A stretch of DNA of 64,000 nucleotides from Anaeramoeba ignava (GCA_028826165.1 JAPDFW010000090.1:225783-289782), one strand, 5' to 3'; counted from the stretch's first letter, positions 48,501-60,699 are shown. Program-made: numbers and translations. Notes: generated from the letters alone by a model not told the origin.

Positions 48501-48974
48501 TGAATATTTAGGAGGTTGTTTTGGAGGTTGAAGAGTTTGTTGAACAGGCTCTGTATTTGGATTATTCATTGTATTCATCATTGGATTTGTTTGATTGAAT
48601 TGTAATTGTTGTTGCTGCATTGGAAATTGAGGCTGCATTTGAGGAAGTGTGTTCAAGTTGCCTTGTTGCATCCCAAAATTTGTCATCATTCCAAATCCTT
48701 GTTGTCCTTGAAACCCAAAGTTTTGTGTTTGAAATGATTGTGTCGGTTTGAATGCATCTTGTGGATTTGTATTGGAAAATCCTGAAGTTGAAATTTGAAT
48801 AAGAAGAGAAAATTTAATTTTTTTATTTTTATTAATTTTTTATTTTTTTTTTATTTATTTTTTTAAACCTGTTTGATTTGATGTTGTATCAAATGCACTA
48901 CTCCAATTTGTTGAAAAACTTTGTGAATTTGAATTTCCAAAACCAGTTGAAAAATCATCCCAACCGTTTGACAT
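42573..48974 (-). CDS. Eps15/Pan1-like EH-domain protein; C-terminal array frame-disrupted
   Basis: Exons 48974-48869, 48781-48372, 47490-47352, 47265-47092, 46791-46459, then 46381 onward; phases agree. EH1 (about residues 128-218) has the EF-hand DSDHDGVIERKEF and IWNYADNRRRGYLQKEEFFLALRMV. EH2 (about 255-310) has DKDKDGLIS and DTDHNSKINQDEF. EH3 (about 365-445) has LWILVDPQSSGNLTKDQFAILLHLI. Q/N/P/M-rich linkers, an MNN run and a coiled coil follow, as in Eps15. The C-terminus is an array of KGFDDFGNDFDIKPNDKKQP-type repeats, rich in DDF and FxDxF-like motifs, which in endocytic proteins bind AP-2 appendages. I infer a clathrin endocytosis scaffold. Two extra bases near 44395 end the continuous frame at 44301 (1,080 aa). 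The array goes on in another frame, and returns to the original frame near 43268 to a stop at 42573. Confidence 0.82.
42585..44480 (-). repeat. 60-bp tandem array (~30 units), FDDFGxDFDIKPNDKKQ
   Basis: Units of 60 bp encode 20 residues; a shorter variant unit (GFDDFDIKSDPKKQT) recurs about five times. Unit classes with NDF or DDF, and KPND or KSDP, are interspersed. Because 60 is a multiple of three and the unit lacks stops in several frames, long shadow frames appear on both strands here. They should not be taken as genes. Confidence 0.93.
46810..47090. repeat. Intronic (ATTTTA)n, EH-protein intron 4
   Basis: A TTTTAA hexamer array with ATATTAA and ATAAATG interruptions between exons 4 and 5 of the EH-domain gene. 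Read as coding it gives only shadow frames. Confidence 0.85.
47500..48365. repeat. Intronic (ATTTTA)n, EH-protein intron 2
   Basis: About 860 bp of TTTTAA hexamers with occasional TTTTGA, TCAAAATG and poly-T interruptions separate the two halves of the first EH domain (exons 2 and 3). The interrupting motif TTCAAAATGAATTTTAA occurs at least twice, suggesting higher-order block duplication. Confidence 0.88.
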
Positions 48975-49259
48975 TTTTAAAAAAAAAAATTTAAAAAAAA
49001 TGAAAAAAATGAAAAATGAAAAAAATGAAAATAAATTTTTTTGAGTTCTTATTTTTATTTCTCTATTTTTAATTTTAATTTTAATTTTAATTTTTAATTT
49101 TAATTTTAATTTTGAAATGAATTTGAATTTTAATTTTGTTCCACTTTTTAAATTAATTTTGAAATGAATTTTAATTTTGTTCCACTTTTTAAATTAATTT
49201 TGAAATGAATTTTAATTTTGTTCCACTTTTTAAATTAATTTTAATTTTAATTTTGAATT

Positions 49260-51703
49260 TTAATTATCATTATCATCTTCATTTTCATCATTATCATCTT
49301 CATTTTCATTTTCATTTTCATTTTCATCTTCATTATAATTTTCATCTAAATTATCATTTTCATCTTCATTTTCATCTTCATCTTCATTTTCATCTTCATC
49401 TTCATTTTCAAAATCAATAGAAAATATTTCTTTTCCATAATAAACAACTCCAATTCCTCTTTTCCCATTAATTTCCATCTCAATTTCTTTCCCACTTCTT
49501 TGAACTAAATTTTTAAATTGAATTTCCCTCTTTTTCTCAAATTCAGAAACTAAATTCTCATCTTTTTCCAATTTTTGAAGAAAAGATTCATTTTGATCTA
49601 AATCGTGAAAAATAACATCTTCAATAGATAGAATCCCTACAAAATGCTTTGAATTTTTGCGATCAAAATAAAGAACTACAATAGATTTTTCATTGTAAAA
49701 TAAACAGCGCAATATTTGAAAATCAGATTCAAAAGGAATCAAAGCATAAGTAAATATTGAATCCAAAGAATCCAACTTGAAAAGAAGAATATTTTGTTGT
49801 GACTGAAAATCAATCTGAATAAGCAAAAAATTAAATTGAGAATTTTGGAAAAAAGCAAATTTTTTTTTGCCTTCAAAATTATTTTGAATATCAATTGATA
49901 TCGGGATTTTTGATTTGGTTTTGATTGATTGAGAAAATATTTTTCGAGGTTTTTCTGATAATTCATTGATATTTTCAGAAACAGAAGTTAAAAGTTGGTT
50001 TGTTTGCTCCACAAATTGATTTTCAATTTTGTTAATGTTTTGGATTCCCGAAGAAAGAAATTGAATAAGATTTTGAGTATTTTTGTTTTTTTCAAATTCA
50101 ATAATTGAAGTTTGTTGTGATTCCATTGATAAAGAATGAATAACAAATCCAATCCAAATGAAAAATTGAGATAAATTTTCTTTTTGAATCTGTATTTTAA
50201 GTTCAAATTGTTCAACTCTATTCAAAAGAAGTTTCATTTGTTGAACTAAAATATCGAGTAAAGATTCGGAAAGATTGATTGAATTCTCTCCAAACTTGAT
50301 TTTCCATAAAGAAAGGGTGTGAAGATGCTCAACTTTAAACATGATTAACTTATTAGAATGCTGTAAAAAATGCTGAAGAAGAAATAAAATTTCTGAATAT
50401 TTTGTTTCGATTGTATTCAAAATATTCTTCACACTTTTTTCTGAAAGTGAATGAAGCAAAAATTGTTTCAAAGAAGGTGAAGATTTTCCAATCGATAGAA
50501 GCATTAATAATTGAGTACTTATACTAATTTGTTCAGAATGATCTAGATTATGTTTTTTTTTTGTTTTTTGCCAGTTCAAATAATTGAGAAAAAAAAAAAA
50601 TTTTTTTTTTTTTTTTTTGATTAAATTTAAATATCAAACTTTTGTTTAAATTTTCAAGATCTTGGAAAAAATTTTCAGTTAAATTTGTTATAATTGAAAT
50701 TTTTTTTTCAATATTTTTTAAAATGAAAAAAGAATAATCAATAAAAGTTCTAATTTCCCACAATTCCTTAGCAAAAACAGAAAGTTCTAAATTAAACTTT
50801 GCCAAATGAACCAAATCAAACAAAACAAGATTTAAAGATTGTTGATTATTTTTAGCACAAGAAATTAAATATGAAAAATTATTTGAAATTGAACAACCCA
50901 AAATAGGAAATTGTGAATTGACTTCCAGAGCCACCATAATGCCGAAGGGAGACAGAAATATTTTTCCGTCCAAATCTCCACTAAGTAATAAATTGGACAT
51001 TTTGCCCAAATTCAAATAAATTGAATCTTTTAAGTTTGAGGGTTGGTCCACATCATTTTCAAAGAAATTCATGGCATTCAAATCAATAGATCGAAGTTTA
51101 GGCATAAAATATTTTGCTCCGTCTAATAAACTCTTTGTTTTATTTATTTGAACCTGATTTTTTTCTTCTAGTTCCATTTCTTTCCAATCAAGAAAACTGA
51201 CTGGAGCATTATGAGGTTTCATTGACCAAATTAAATTGCCAGTTTCAAGACTGAATATATTAATATTCCCATTTTTTTTGCCGATTGCAACCATTGTTCC
51301 TTTTTAATTCATGTAATGTTTTTTTTGTTTATGTTGGTTATTATGATGGATTATTGTGGTTTTATTTTTTATTCCTTTTAGAAAACCTTTTGGTTGCCAA
51401 GAAATGACAGAAATTTCTTCTTGTCTTTTTTCAGAATTCAAAGTGCAAATTTTAATAAAAGTTAAACGGAAAATATGCACTTGATTATCAGAGGTCGAAA
51501 TGGCGATTAGATCCTTTATATTATTGTTTTTGTTTTTTGTATTTTTTAACGAATTCATTTTCAGTTTTTATTTTTGTTTTTTTGTTTTTTTTTTTTCTTT
51601 CAATTTTTTTGAATTAATTTACTTTAGTTGGACAACATGAAACAATTATAGGTCTAATTGGTAACGTTTTTTCAGAAATAATACTAAAAGAATCACTTTC
51701 CAT
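49260..51703 (-). CDS. apc4: Anaphase-promoting complex subunit 4 (4 exons)
   Basis: Exons 51703-51623, 51513-51387, 51299-50640 and 50542-49260 join to 716 aa (human 808). The N-terminal half reads as the APC4 WD40 propeller: EKTLPIRPIIVSCCPTKDLI, ISVISWQPKG, then GNINIFSLETG and APVSFLDWKE. The central helical domain has LLSIGKSSPSLKQFLLHSLS and LFFxWIG-like positions that match the APC4 long domain. An Asp/Glu/Asn run of about 50 residues ends it. Family knowledge: APC4 links APC1, APC5 and APC2 in the scaffold of the cell-cycle ubiquitin ligase. The third intron (97 bp) includes long A and T homopolymers. The gene is divergent from the G-alpha gene with 169 bp between their start codons. 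Confidence 0.88.
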
Positions 51704-51872
51704 TTAAAGAAAGAAAAAAAATGATTTTTGGATTTGATTAAAAAAAAGATTTAAAACAGAAAAATATTTTGTTTTATTTGCTTTTTGTTTGAATTATTTT
51801 CTTATTTAATTTTTTTTTTCATTTTTTTTCTTTCATCAAATTAAAAATAATTAAAAAATTAAAAAGAAAAAA
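51704..51872. promoter_or_regulatory. Shared APC4 / G-alpha upstream region
   Basis: The start codons of APC4 (minus) and G-alpha (plus) are 169 bp apart, head to head. Both directions show a T-rich CATTTTTTTTCTTTC-like block close to the ATG, one on each strand. A bidirectional promoter is likely from the geometry. Confidence 0.5.
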
Positions 51873-54800
51873 ATGGGAAATTGTTGTAAAGATGAATTAC
51901 CAATTGAAGAAAAAAAATTATTATCAAGAGATAAAAAAATTGAACAAAGAATTCAAGAAGAAAAAAAAAAGCAATTTGAAGAAGTTAAAATTTTACTTCT
52001 TGGTAAAAAAAATAAAATGATTTTAAAAGAAAAAGAAGAAATTTTTCATTTGATGATCAAATTAATTTAATCAAATAAAAATTTATTTTGATTTATTTTA
52101 TTTATTTTATTAATTATTAGGTGCTGGAGAATCAGGAAAAAGTACTTTTTTTAAACAAATGAGGATTTTACAAGATGGAAAAATCCCTCAAAAAGAATTG
52201 GATTCATTTAAACCCTATATTTTTCAAAATTGTATTTCTCAAATGAAAACTTTAATTATTGCTGCAGAAAACTTAGGAATTCCTATTCAAAATATTGTAT
52301 TTTTTTTTGAGAATCAATAAATGAAATCAATTTTTCAATTTAATCTTAATTTGAAATTTTTCTTTGTTTAGGAAATTGTTGAAAAATTTCATCAAATTCG
52401 TTCAAATGATACTTTTTTGAATCAAGAATTGTCTCAATCTATTCATTTTCTTTGGAATGATCCAGGAATTCAAAAAGCTTATGAAAGTAGAGATATTCAT
52501 TTTCAATTAAATGATTCTGCATCTTAGTAAATTTAAAATCAATTTATTTCAATTTAAAATCAATTTAAAATCAATTTATTTCAATTTAAAATCAATTTAT
52601 TTCAATTTATTCCATATTTATTTCAATTTATTTCAATTTATTTCATATTTATTCCAAATTTATTTCAATTTATTTCAATTTATTTCATATTTATTTCAAT
52701 TTATTTCAATTTATTTCAATTTATTTCTATTTATTTCAATTTATTCCATATTTATTTCAATTTATTTCAATTTATTTCATATTTATTCCATATTTATTTC
52801 AATTTATTTCAATTTATTTCATATTTATTTCAATTTATTCCAATTTATTTCAATTTATTTCAATTTATTTCAATTTATTTTATTCCAATTTGTTCAATTT
52901 ATTTTGAGAATTTATTTCATATTTATTTCAATTTATTCCATATTTATTTATTTCATTTATTTATTTTTCAATTTATTTCCAAACAATTCAAATTGAATTC
53001 CAATTTATTTATTTAGTTAATTCTTTTCATTTATTTAATTGATTATTTCAAATTTACAATTTATTCCAGTTTATTTCATTTAAAATTTTTCAATTTATTT
53101 TTAATTTCAATTTATTTCATTTTTATTTCAATTTTTTGATTTCAATTTATTTAGATTTTGAGTTTTTAATTTTTTGATTTTAATTTTTATTTTATTTATT
53201 TATATTTTTATTATTTCATTTATTCATTTTATTTCAATTTCATTTTGTTAAATTTCTTCTTTATTTTCATTTATTTCAGTTATTTAGAGAAGATTTTCAG
53301 TTTGTTGTTAATAGATTAAATATTTAAATTTTATTCCAAAAGAAAAATTTAAATTTATTTTTTAATTTCAAAATTTAATTAGAATTTCATAAATTTATTT
53401 CATATTTATTTCATGAAATTTCAATTTTGTTTCAATTCATTTGGTTTATTTGTTCCATTTTTTCACATTTTATTCATTTTTTTAAATAAAAAGGATTTTT
53501 TCCATTTATTCCAAATTTTTAAAAATATTTATTTATTTTCATTTTATTTTAATTTATTTCAATTTATTCAAGGTTTTTCAAATTCAAATTTCAATTTATT
53601 TCAAATTCCAATTTATTTCAAATTTCAATTTTATTTCAATTATTTCAATTCATTTATTTATTTCAATTTATTTCAATTTATTTCAATTTATTCCATATTT
53701 ATTTCAATTTATTTCAATTTATTTCAATTTATTTCAATTTATTTCAATTTATTTCAATTTATTTAAATTTATTCCATATTTATTTCAATTTATTTCATAT
53801 TTATTTCAATTTATTTCATATTTATTCCATATTTATTTCATATTTATTTCAATTTATTTCAATTTATTTCAATTCATTTCAATTCATTTCAATTTATTTC
53901 ATATTTATTCCAAATTTATTTCAAGTTTTTTTGATAATATTTTGAGAATTGGAGATCCAAATTATGTTGTTAATCAAAAAGATGCTTTAATGTGTAGAAT
54001 CCAAACAAATCAAATTGAACAATGTAAATTTACAGTTAATTCTTTAACTTTTCTCTTAATTGATGTTGGAGGACAAAGAACAGCAAGAAGAAAATGGTTT
54101 CAATTTTGATTTTAATTTTGATTTTGATTTTGATTTTGATTTATATTTTAATTTTAATTTTAATTTTAATTTTAATTTTAATTTTGATTTTGATTTATAT
54201 TTTAATTTTAATTTTAATTTTGATTTTGATTTTGATTTTGATTTTGATTTTGATTTATATTTTAATTTTAATTTTGATTTAGATTTTGATTTTAATTTTG
54301 ATTTTAATTTTGATTTTGATTTATATTTTAATTTAGGATTCATTCATTCCAAAATGTAACTTCAATTATTTTTTGTGCTTCTTTATCAGGATTTAATCAA
54401 GTACTTAGAGAAGATACAACTGTTAATAGATTAAAAGTAAATTATTAAAAAAGAAAAAAATCTAAATTATTTTAATCCAAAAAAAAAAAATTTAATTAGG
54501 AATCAATAAGTCTTTTTCATGAAATTTGCACAAGTCCTTGGTTTATGAATTCTTCAATTATTCTTTTTTTAAATAAAAAGGATATTTTCAAATCAAAAAT
54601 TGAAAAATATGATTTATCTCAAGTTTTTAAAGAATATAAAGGTTTTTTTTCAAATTCAAAAAAAAGTGGAAAAAAAAAAATTGGATTGAAAAAAATATAT
54701 TTTTTTTTAAATTAGGAACTCCAAATAGTTACAAAGAAGGATTTGATTTTATTCGAGATCAATTTAAAAAAGCAAGTGAAATAAATTCAAAACAAGCAAG

Positions 54801-54915
54801 AAAACTTTATATTTTCAAAACTTGTGCAGTTAATTCAAAAAATGTTCAAAAAGTGTTTAGATCTATTGCAGATACTTTAATGAGACAAGCAGTGAAAAAT
54901 TTAAATTTAGTTTAA
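51873..54915 (+). CDS. Heterotrimeric G-protein alpha subunit (7 exons)
   Basis: Exons 51873-52002, 52121-52296, 52372-52526, 53926-54096, 54337-54436, 54500-54641 and 54716-54915 give 357 aa, the normal family length. The N-terminus MGNCC predicts myristoylation at Gly2 plus palmitoylation. P-loop GAGESGKST starts at 44. Switch I Arg178 and Thr181 (CRIQT), switch [14 protein letters not shown] with catalytic Gln204, and NKKD starting at 269 fall at the same numbers as human G-alpha-i1. The guanine motif is TCAV rather than TCAT, and switch I reads TNQI where TTGI is usual. The C-terminus NLNLV has no pertussis-toxin Cys. It should couple 7TM receptors to effectors at the plasma membrane. The third intron (1.4 kb) and fourth (240 bp) are repeat-filled. 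Confidence 0.93.
52527..53925. repeat. G-alpha intron 3, TTTATTTCAAT-type repeats
   Basis: Most of this 1.4-kb intron is an 11-12-bp repeat family (ATTTATTTCA, with ATTTATTCCAT variants) in two blocks, 52530-52990 and 53570-53925. Less ordered AT-rich sequence lies between them. Near 53280-53330 there is a short stretch resembling the downstream G-alpha exon text (GAAGATTTTCAGTTTGTTGTTAATAG), perhaps a coincidence. The donor is GTAAAT, the acceptor TTCAAG. Confidence 0.8.
54097..54336. repeat. G-alpha intron 4, TTTTGA/TTTTAA hexamers
   Basis: Hexamers of TTTTGA and TTTTAA, broken by TTTATA, fill this intron between the switch II exon and the following exon. Both the GTTTCA donor and the ATTTAG acceptor keep phase 2. 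Confidence 0.85.
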
Positions 54916-55122
54916 CTTGATTCAAATTAATTCAAATCAAAATTAAATTCATTTTTTTTCATTTTTTTTTGTTGTTTAATAAAAAAAAAAAGAAAAATAT
55001 TTTTTTTTTACTTTTCGGGAAAATTATTTTTATTATTCAAAAAAAAAAGAACAGAAAAGAATTTGAATTTGAATTTGAATTTGAATTTGAATTTGAATTT
55101 GAATTTAATATTAATATTAATA

Positions 55123-56205
55123 TTAATATGATGTTCCATCAGGTGGTTGTTTAAAATTTTGATTTTCAGGTTTTAACATTTCAGAATGAAGAGCTTGCAA
55201 AACAGTTACAATTGTATATTCTTTTTTCCAATCTTTATCTAAAAGTGTAAATTTTGAAGTATCAATCTAAATAAAAAATGAAAGAAGATTTTAAGAAAAT
55301 TTAATTTATAAATTATAAATTAAATTGTAAATTAAATTCTAATTTTAATTCTAAATTAAATTCTAAATTAAATTATAAATTAAATTATAAATTAAATTAT
55401 AAATTAAATTATAAATTAAATTATAAATTAAATTGTAAATTAAATTGTAAATTAAATTCTAAATTAAATTCTAAATTAAATTATAAATTAAATTCTAAAT
55501 TAAATTATAAATTAAATTATAAATTAAATTATAAATTAAATTATAAATTAAATTGTAAATTAAATTGTAAATTAAATTCTAAATTAAATTATAAATTAAA
55601 TTATAAATTAAATTCTATAAATTAAATTATAAATTAAATTATAAATTAAATTATAAATTAAATTGTAAATTAAATTATAAATTAAATTGTAAATTAAATT
55701 CTAAATTAAATTATAAATTAAATTATAAATTAAATTATAAATTAAATTATAAATTAAATTATAAATTAAATTATAAATTAAATTATAAATTAAATTCTAA
55801 ATTAAATTGTAAATTAAATCCTAAATTAAATCCTAATTTTAAATCCTACTGTTCCATCAGAATTCACACAAGTCATATTAATTTTTGTTCTAAATTGAAT
55901 AATAGGTGGTTTTTCTGGATAATCTTCAACACAAACAATTTTTAAAGAATAAATTCTTGCATGATAAACAGTCTTTTTGATTTAAAACAAATGAAGAAAT
56001 TAAACTTAAAATTTAAAATGAAAATTCAAATGAATAAAAAGTTATTTTTTACTTTAATTGGTCCAATTATTGTTCCAAACCAATCAGTAAGTGTAAGATC
56101 TTCTGAATTATCAACTCCATAAGCAACACTTCCAATTGCTCCTTTTTCTCCAAGTTCAAGTTCATCTAATAAACGAAAATTTCTTGAAGATAATTTTGGA
56201 TTCAT
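55123..56205 (-). CDS. ube2v: Ubiquitin E2 variant, MMS2/UEV1 type (3 exons)
   Basis: Exons 56205-56053, 55972-55850 and 55266-55123, all phase 0, join to 139 aa (human MMS2 is 145). [53 protein letters not shown] and the final PPDGTSY align with UEV proteins along the full length. The HPN motif and active-site Cys of true E2 enzymes are absent, as expected. Family knowledge: it partners UBC13 to build Lys63-linked chains in DNA-damage tolerance and signalling; the partner is not in this window. The second intron (583 bp) is a repeat array. Its 3' end faces the G-alpha gene, with 207 bp of GAATTT-rich spacer between them. Confidence 0.93.
55310..55840. repeat. UEV intron 2, 11-bp AAATTAAATTN repeats
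   Basis: An 11-bp unit AAATTAAATTATA-like (with variants in which the base after AAATT is A, G or C) occupies almost the whole intron, about 48 copies. It differs from the 11-bp arrays at 16.7 and 21.1 kb in sequence but has the same period. Confidence 0.85.
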
Positions 56206-56340
56206 TTTTGAATTTGAAAAATAAAAAAATGAAAAATAAAATTTTGAATTTTTCTAATTGATTTATTTTTCAAATTATTTGAATTTTGTATTTTATTAAT
56301 TAAAAACAACAAATTTTTTAATTTCTAAATTTTTAAATTT

Positions 56341-59300
56341 TTAAATTTCATATTCTTCATCAGAATCATAACCTACTTCATATTCTTCATCTAAATTATA
56401 AACAAATTGTTCAACAAATTCATTTTCATTAATTTGTTCAATTTTTTGATTTTGATTTTGATTTTGATTTTGATTTTGATTTTTATTTTGATTTTGATTT
56501 TGATTTAAATTTTGATTTTTAATTTGATTTAAATTTTGATTTTGATTTAAATTTTGATTTTGATTTTGATTTTGATTTTTATTATTTTGATTTTGATTTT
56601 GATTTTGATTTTGATTTTGATTTAAATTTTGATTTTGATTTTGATTTTGATTTTGATTTTGATTTTGATTTTGATTTTGATTTAGATTTTGATTTCTGTT
56701 TGGAATAAATCGAGTTTGAGATAAATTTTTAAGCTTTATAAATTTAAAAAAGTTTTATTTTTAATAAATTATTTTTGATTTTTTAAATTTAAATAATAAT
56801 TTTTTAATATTAACTTTATTATCTTCTTCTTTAATAAAAATTTCATCAGGTTCATAATCAAAATTATCTTTTTTAAAATTTCCAACTTCACCAAGACTTA
56901 TTGAAGTAAGTTCATTATATTTAAATAATTTTGTTTGTTTATATTCATTCCATCTTTTATTTTCTTTTTTTAATTTTTTAAATTCTTTAAATAAATATTA
57001 ATTTTAAAAAAAATTGTTTTATTTTTATTTACCTTCTAACATTCTAAAAATATCTATATTATCTTCAGAATATTTAATAATAGCATTTGAAATTCTTATT
57101 AAATGATCTTTATATCCAACTTGACTAATTATTTTTTTAATTATTTTTTTTAATTTTTAAATTCATTTTTTCTTTTTGATAAATATAAATACTTTTTTTC
57201 TGATTGAAAATAAACTTCATTTATTATTTTTTGAATAATTTCACATTCATTAAATAAAAAATTTAAATGATTTTTTGAATCATCTTCTAATAAATCTATT
57301 ATTAAATCAGTTACTAAATTATGTAGGAAATTATTATATTTATATTCAAAGAATAAATTCTATTTCATTTTTTAAAATATAAAATTAAAATTTGTTTTAA
57401 ATTTTTTTTCTAAAATAAAAAATATACAATAATTATTTTTAAAACTTGATTTTGAATAAGTCCATTTTCTATAAATAAATGAGGAATTAAAAAAAGTTCT
57501 TTAAAAAATTGAATTATTGATAATCTTCTTAATCCAAAAGCTTCTATTTTTCCTGATGATAATTTGATAAGTTTTTCTTTTATCTTTAAAATTAAATTAA
57601 TTTTAAATTATTTTCAAATTATTTTCCAAATTGTTTTTCAATTTACAAAAAGTTGTCCTGAAAAATAAGATATATTATTATTTATAACATGAAAAAGTTC
57701 TGGAAGTTCTTTATAAGATTCATTTCCTGAAATTATCCATCCAATCATTTGTACTGATTTTTGAAGAATTCCTAATCCTTTAGAAAGCATTATTTTTGAA
57801 TTCTAAAAACATTGAATTTTTTTGAATTTTTTTGAATTTTGATTTTTTGGATTTTGATTTATTTGATTTTTAATACTTCTCCTTTATATTCATTCATAAG
57901 TTGTTCAAAAAATTGTTTTGATTTAACATATAAACTTAATTTATTATTTTTTGTTAAAGACATCATTATAATATTTTCTAAACATTGACTAATATTTGAA
58001 ATTTCCTAAATAAAAAATTTTTATTTTGAATTTAAAATCATTTCTTTTCCATTTTTTCCTTTAAAGATAAATTGATAAATAAATTTATTTTCATACTAAA
58101 TCTGTTGTTGAAAAATGGAGTCTTTTTATCATTTCAGTTACATAATTATTTTGCATAAAATACTAAATAATAATTTTAATAAATTTTTTTTGAATTTAAT
58201 TAAAATTATTTTAAAATTAAATACATTTGATATTTTTTCAGAAAAAAGATCATCATTTGAAATGTTTATAATTTCATTTAATATTAAAGAACAATTTGAA
58301 TCATTAATATGAACTAATAAACGTTGAATCACTTGTTTTTTTTGCAAAAGGTAATTAATTAACTTTTATAATAAAATTTAATTTTAAATTAAAATTAATT
58401 AAATTGAAATTAAATTTTAAATTAAATTTGATTTTGAATTTGAAATTGATTTAGAAATTGAAATTGAAATTAAATTTTAAATTGAATTTGAATTTTATTA
58501 TTGAATTTGAAATTGAATTTGATTTTGAATTTGAATTTGAAATTGAAATTTAAATTTGAAATTGAAATTGAATTTGAAATTGAAATTGAATTTGAAATTG
58601 AAATTGATTTTGAATTTGAAATTGATTTTGGATTTGAATTTGAAATTGAATTTGAAATTGAATTTGAAATTGAATTTGAAATTGAATTTGAAATTGAATT
58701 TGAAATTGAATTTGAAATTGAAATTGAAATTGAAATTGAAATTGAAATTGAATTTGAAATTGAAATTGAATTTGAATTTGAAATTGAAATTGAAATTGAA
58801 ATTGAATTTGAATTTGAAATTGAAATTGAAATTGAATTTGAATTTGAATTTGAATTTGAATTTGAATTTGAATTTGAATTTGAAATTGAAATTGAATTTG
58901 AAATTGAATTTGAAATTGAAATTGAAATTGATTTTGAATTTGAAATTGATTTTGAAATTGAATTTGATTTTGAATTTGAAATTGAATTTGAATTTGAAAT
59001 TGGAATTGATTTTGAATTTAAAATTGAAATTGAAATTGAATTTGAATTTGATTTTGAATTTGAAATTGAAATTTAATTTGATTTTGAATTTGATTTTGAA
59101 TTTGAATTTGAAATTGAAATTGAATTTGAATTTGATTTAGAAATTAAATTTGAAATTGAAATTGAAATTGAATTTGAATTTGAATTTGAAATTGAATTTA
59201 AATTTGAAATTGAAATTGAAATTGATTTTGAATTTGAAATTAAATTTGAAATTGAATTTAAATTTGTGAATTTGAAATTGAATTTGATTTAGAATTTGAA

Positions 59301-60186
59301 TTTGAAATTGAATTTGAATTTGAAATTGAAATTGAATTTGAAATTTGAAATTGAATTTTGAAATTGAATTTGAATTTGAAATTAAATTTGAAATTGATTT
59401 TGAAATTGAAATTGATTTTGAAATTGAATTTGAAATTGAAATTGAATTTGAATTTGATTTTGAATTTGAAATTGAATTTGAAATTGAATTTGAAATTGAA
59501 ATTGAAATTAAATTTGAAATTAAATTTGAAATTGAATTTGAAATTGAAATTGAATTTGAAATTGAATTTGAAATTGAATTTGAATTTGAAATTGAATTTG
59601 AGTTTCAAAATGTTTACTTCATCAGTTGATGTTGATAATAAACTGATTACTAAAGTTGCAAAATAACCAGAATAAACAGTTCCAATTGGAGGATCTTGAT
59701 CTAAAAATTGAAATAATTTATCCAATAAAGAAGAATTATTTGATAAAATTCTAAATATTGGTTCAAAAGTAATTTGAACTAATTGATTTGCAATAAAAGG
59801 ATATCTTAATTTAAAATTTATTTGGAAAAAAAAAAATTTAAGAACAAAATAAATTTTTTTTTTCGAATTTTTTTAATCAAAATTTTAATTTATTACTTAA
59901 TTCCATATTTTTGATTTCTTTGATATTCTTTTAAAGGAAGTAATAAACTAATAAATTGACTAATAATTTCTTTTGAAGACATACTAAAATTTTTTTTTAT
60001 TATTTAGATTTAAATTAATTAATTTTTTTTCTTAATTTAATTTTTTTTAAATTTTTTAATTAATTACAAATTTATTAATTTTTTTGATGAAAATTTGCAA
60101 GATTCAATAAAAGAATCTTCTTCAAATAATTCAACAAGCCAAGTATTTTGACTAGAAATTAATTTATCTATTGAATGAGAAATCAT
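56341..60186 (-). CDS. SAPS-domain PP6 regulatory subunit (12 exons)
   Basis: Twelve exons (60186-60068, 59983-59897, 59804-59618, 58362-58225, 58162-58097, 58005-57877, 57802-57647, 57583-57428, 57359-57193, 57124-57033, 56984-56815, 56733-56341) join in phase to 619 aa. The SAPS helical-repeat family is recognised from LFEEDSFIESCKFSSKKLINF near the N-terminus, LFQFLDQDPPIGTVYSGYF, KKQVIQRLLVHI, KYNNFLHNLVTDLI and DHLIRISNAIIKYS, each at the expected place relative to human PPP6R proteins. The C-terminus has NQ repeats and an acidic end (DSDEEYEI). Family knowledge: it scaffolds the PP6/Sit4 phosphatase in G1 progression, TOR and DNA-damage signalling. It is shorter than human PPP6R (about 880), lacking most of the disordered tail. 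The gene is head to head with the myosin. Confidence 0.85.
58400..59610. repeat. SAPS-gene intron 3, GAATTT/GAAATT hexamers
   Basis: About 1.2 kb of 6-bp units GAATTT, GAAATT and GATTTT in irregular order, forming pseudo-12-bp phrases. It is the largest intron of this gene. Both strands are open as Glu/Ile/Phe or Asn/Lys/Phe shadow frames, without function in my view. Confidence 0.9.
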
Positions 60187-60298
60187 TATTTTTAATAAAA
60201 AAAAAAGAAGAAAAAAAATGAAAAAAAAAATTTAAAAAAAATTATTTTCATTTTTTTTCTTTTTTTAAATTTAATTTTAATTTTAATAATTATTTTAA
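60187..60298. promoter_or_regulatory. Shared SAPS / myosin upstream region
   Basis: Only 112 bp separate the two head-to-head start codons. CATTTTTTTTCTTTT-like T-rich blocks occur on each strand near 60205-60265. This suggests a bidirectional promoter; geometry is the main support. Confidence 0.5.
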
Positions 60299-60699
60299 AT
60301 GTCAAAAATAAGTGAAATTGAAATACCTTTTACTATTAAAGATGATCTTTTAAATTTATCAAAACCATCAATAAATGCAATTACAAAAGCAATAAAAAAA
60401 AGATTTGATTCAAATAATCTTCATGTAAATAATTTACAATAAAAACTATTTGGCAAATAATAATAATAATTTTTAATTTTTTATTTTTATTTTTTAATTT
60501 TTAAATTAAGACTTATATTGGTTATTATTTAGTTCGGTTAAATTCTTTTCAAACTTTTCCGTTAGAAATTACAAAAAAAACAAGATTTTATCCAAGAAGA
60601 TTTTATCCTCCTGATTTATTTGCTTTTATTGATAAAATTTATCTTGAAATGATTGAAAAAAAACAAAATCAATTAATTGTTCTCAAGTAAACAAGAATT

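Noticed and set aside
58501-59725. Glu/Ile/Phe repeat ORFs
   Set aside because: They lie within an intron hexamer array of the SAPS gene and have no unique sequence.
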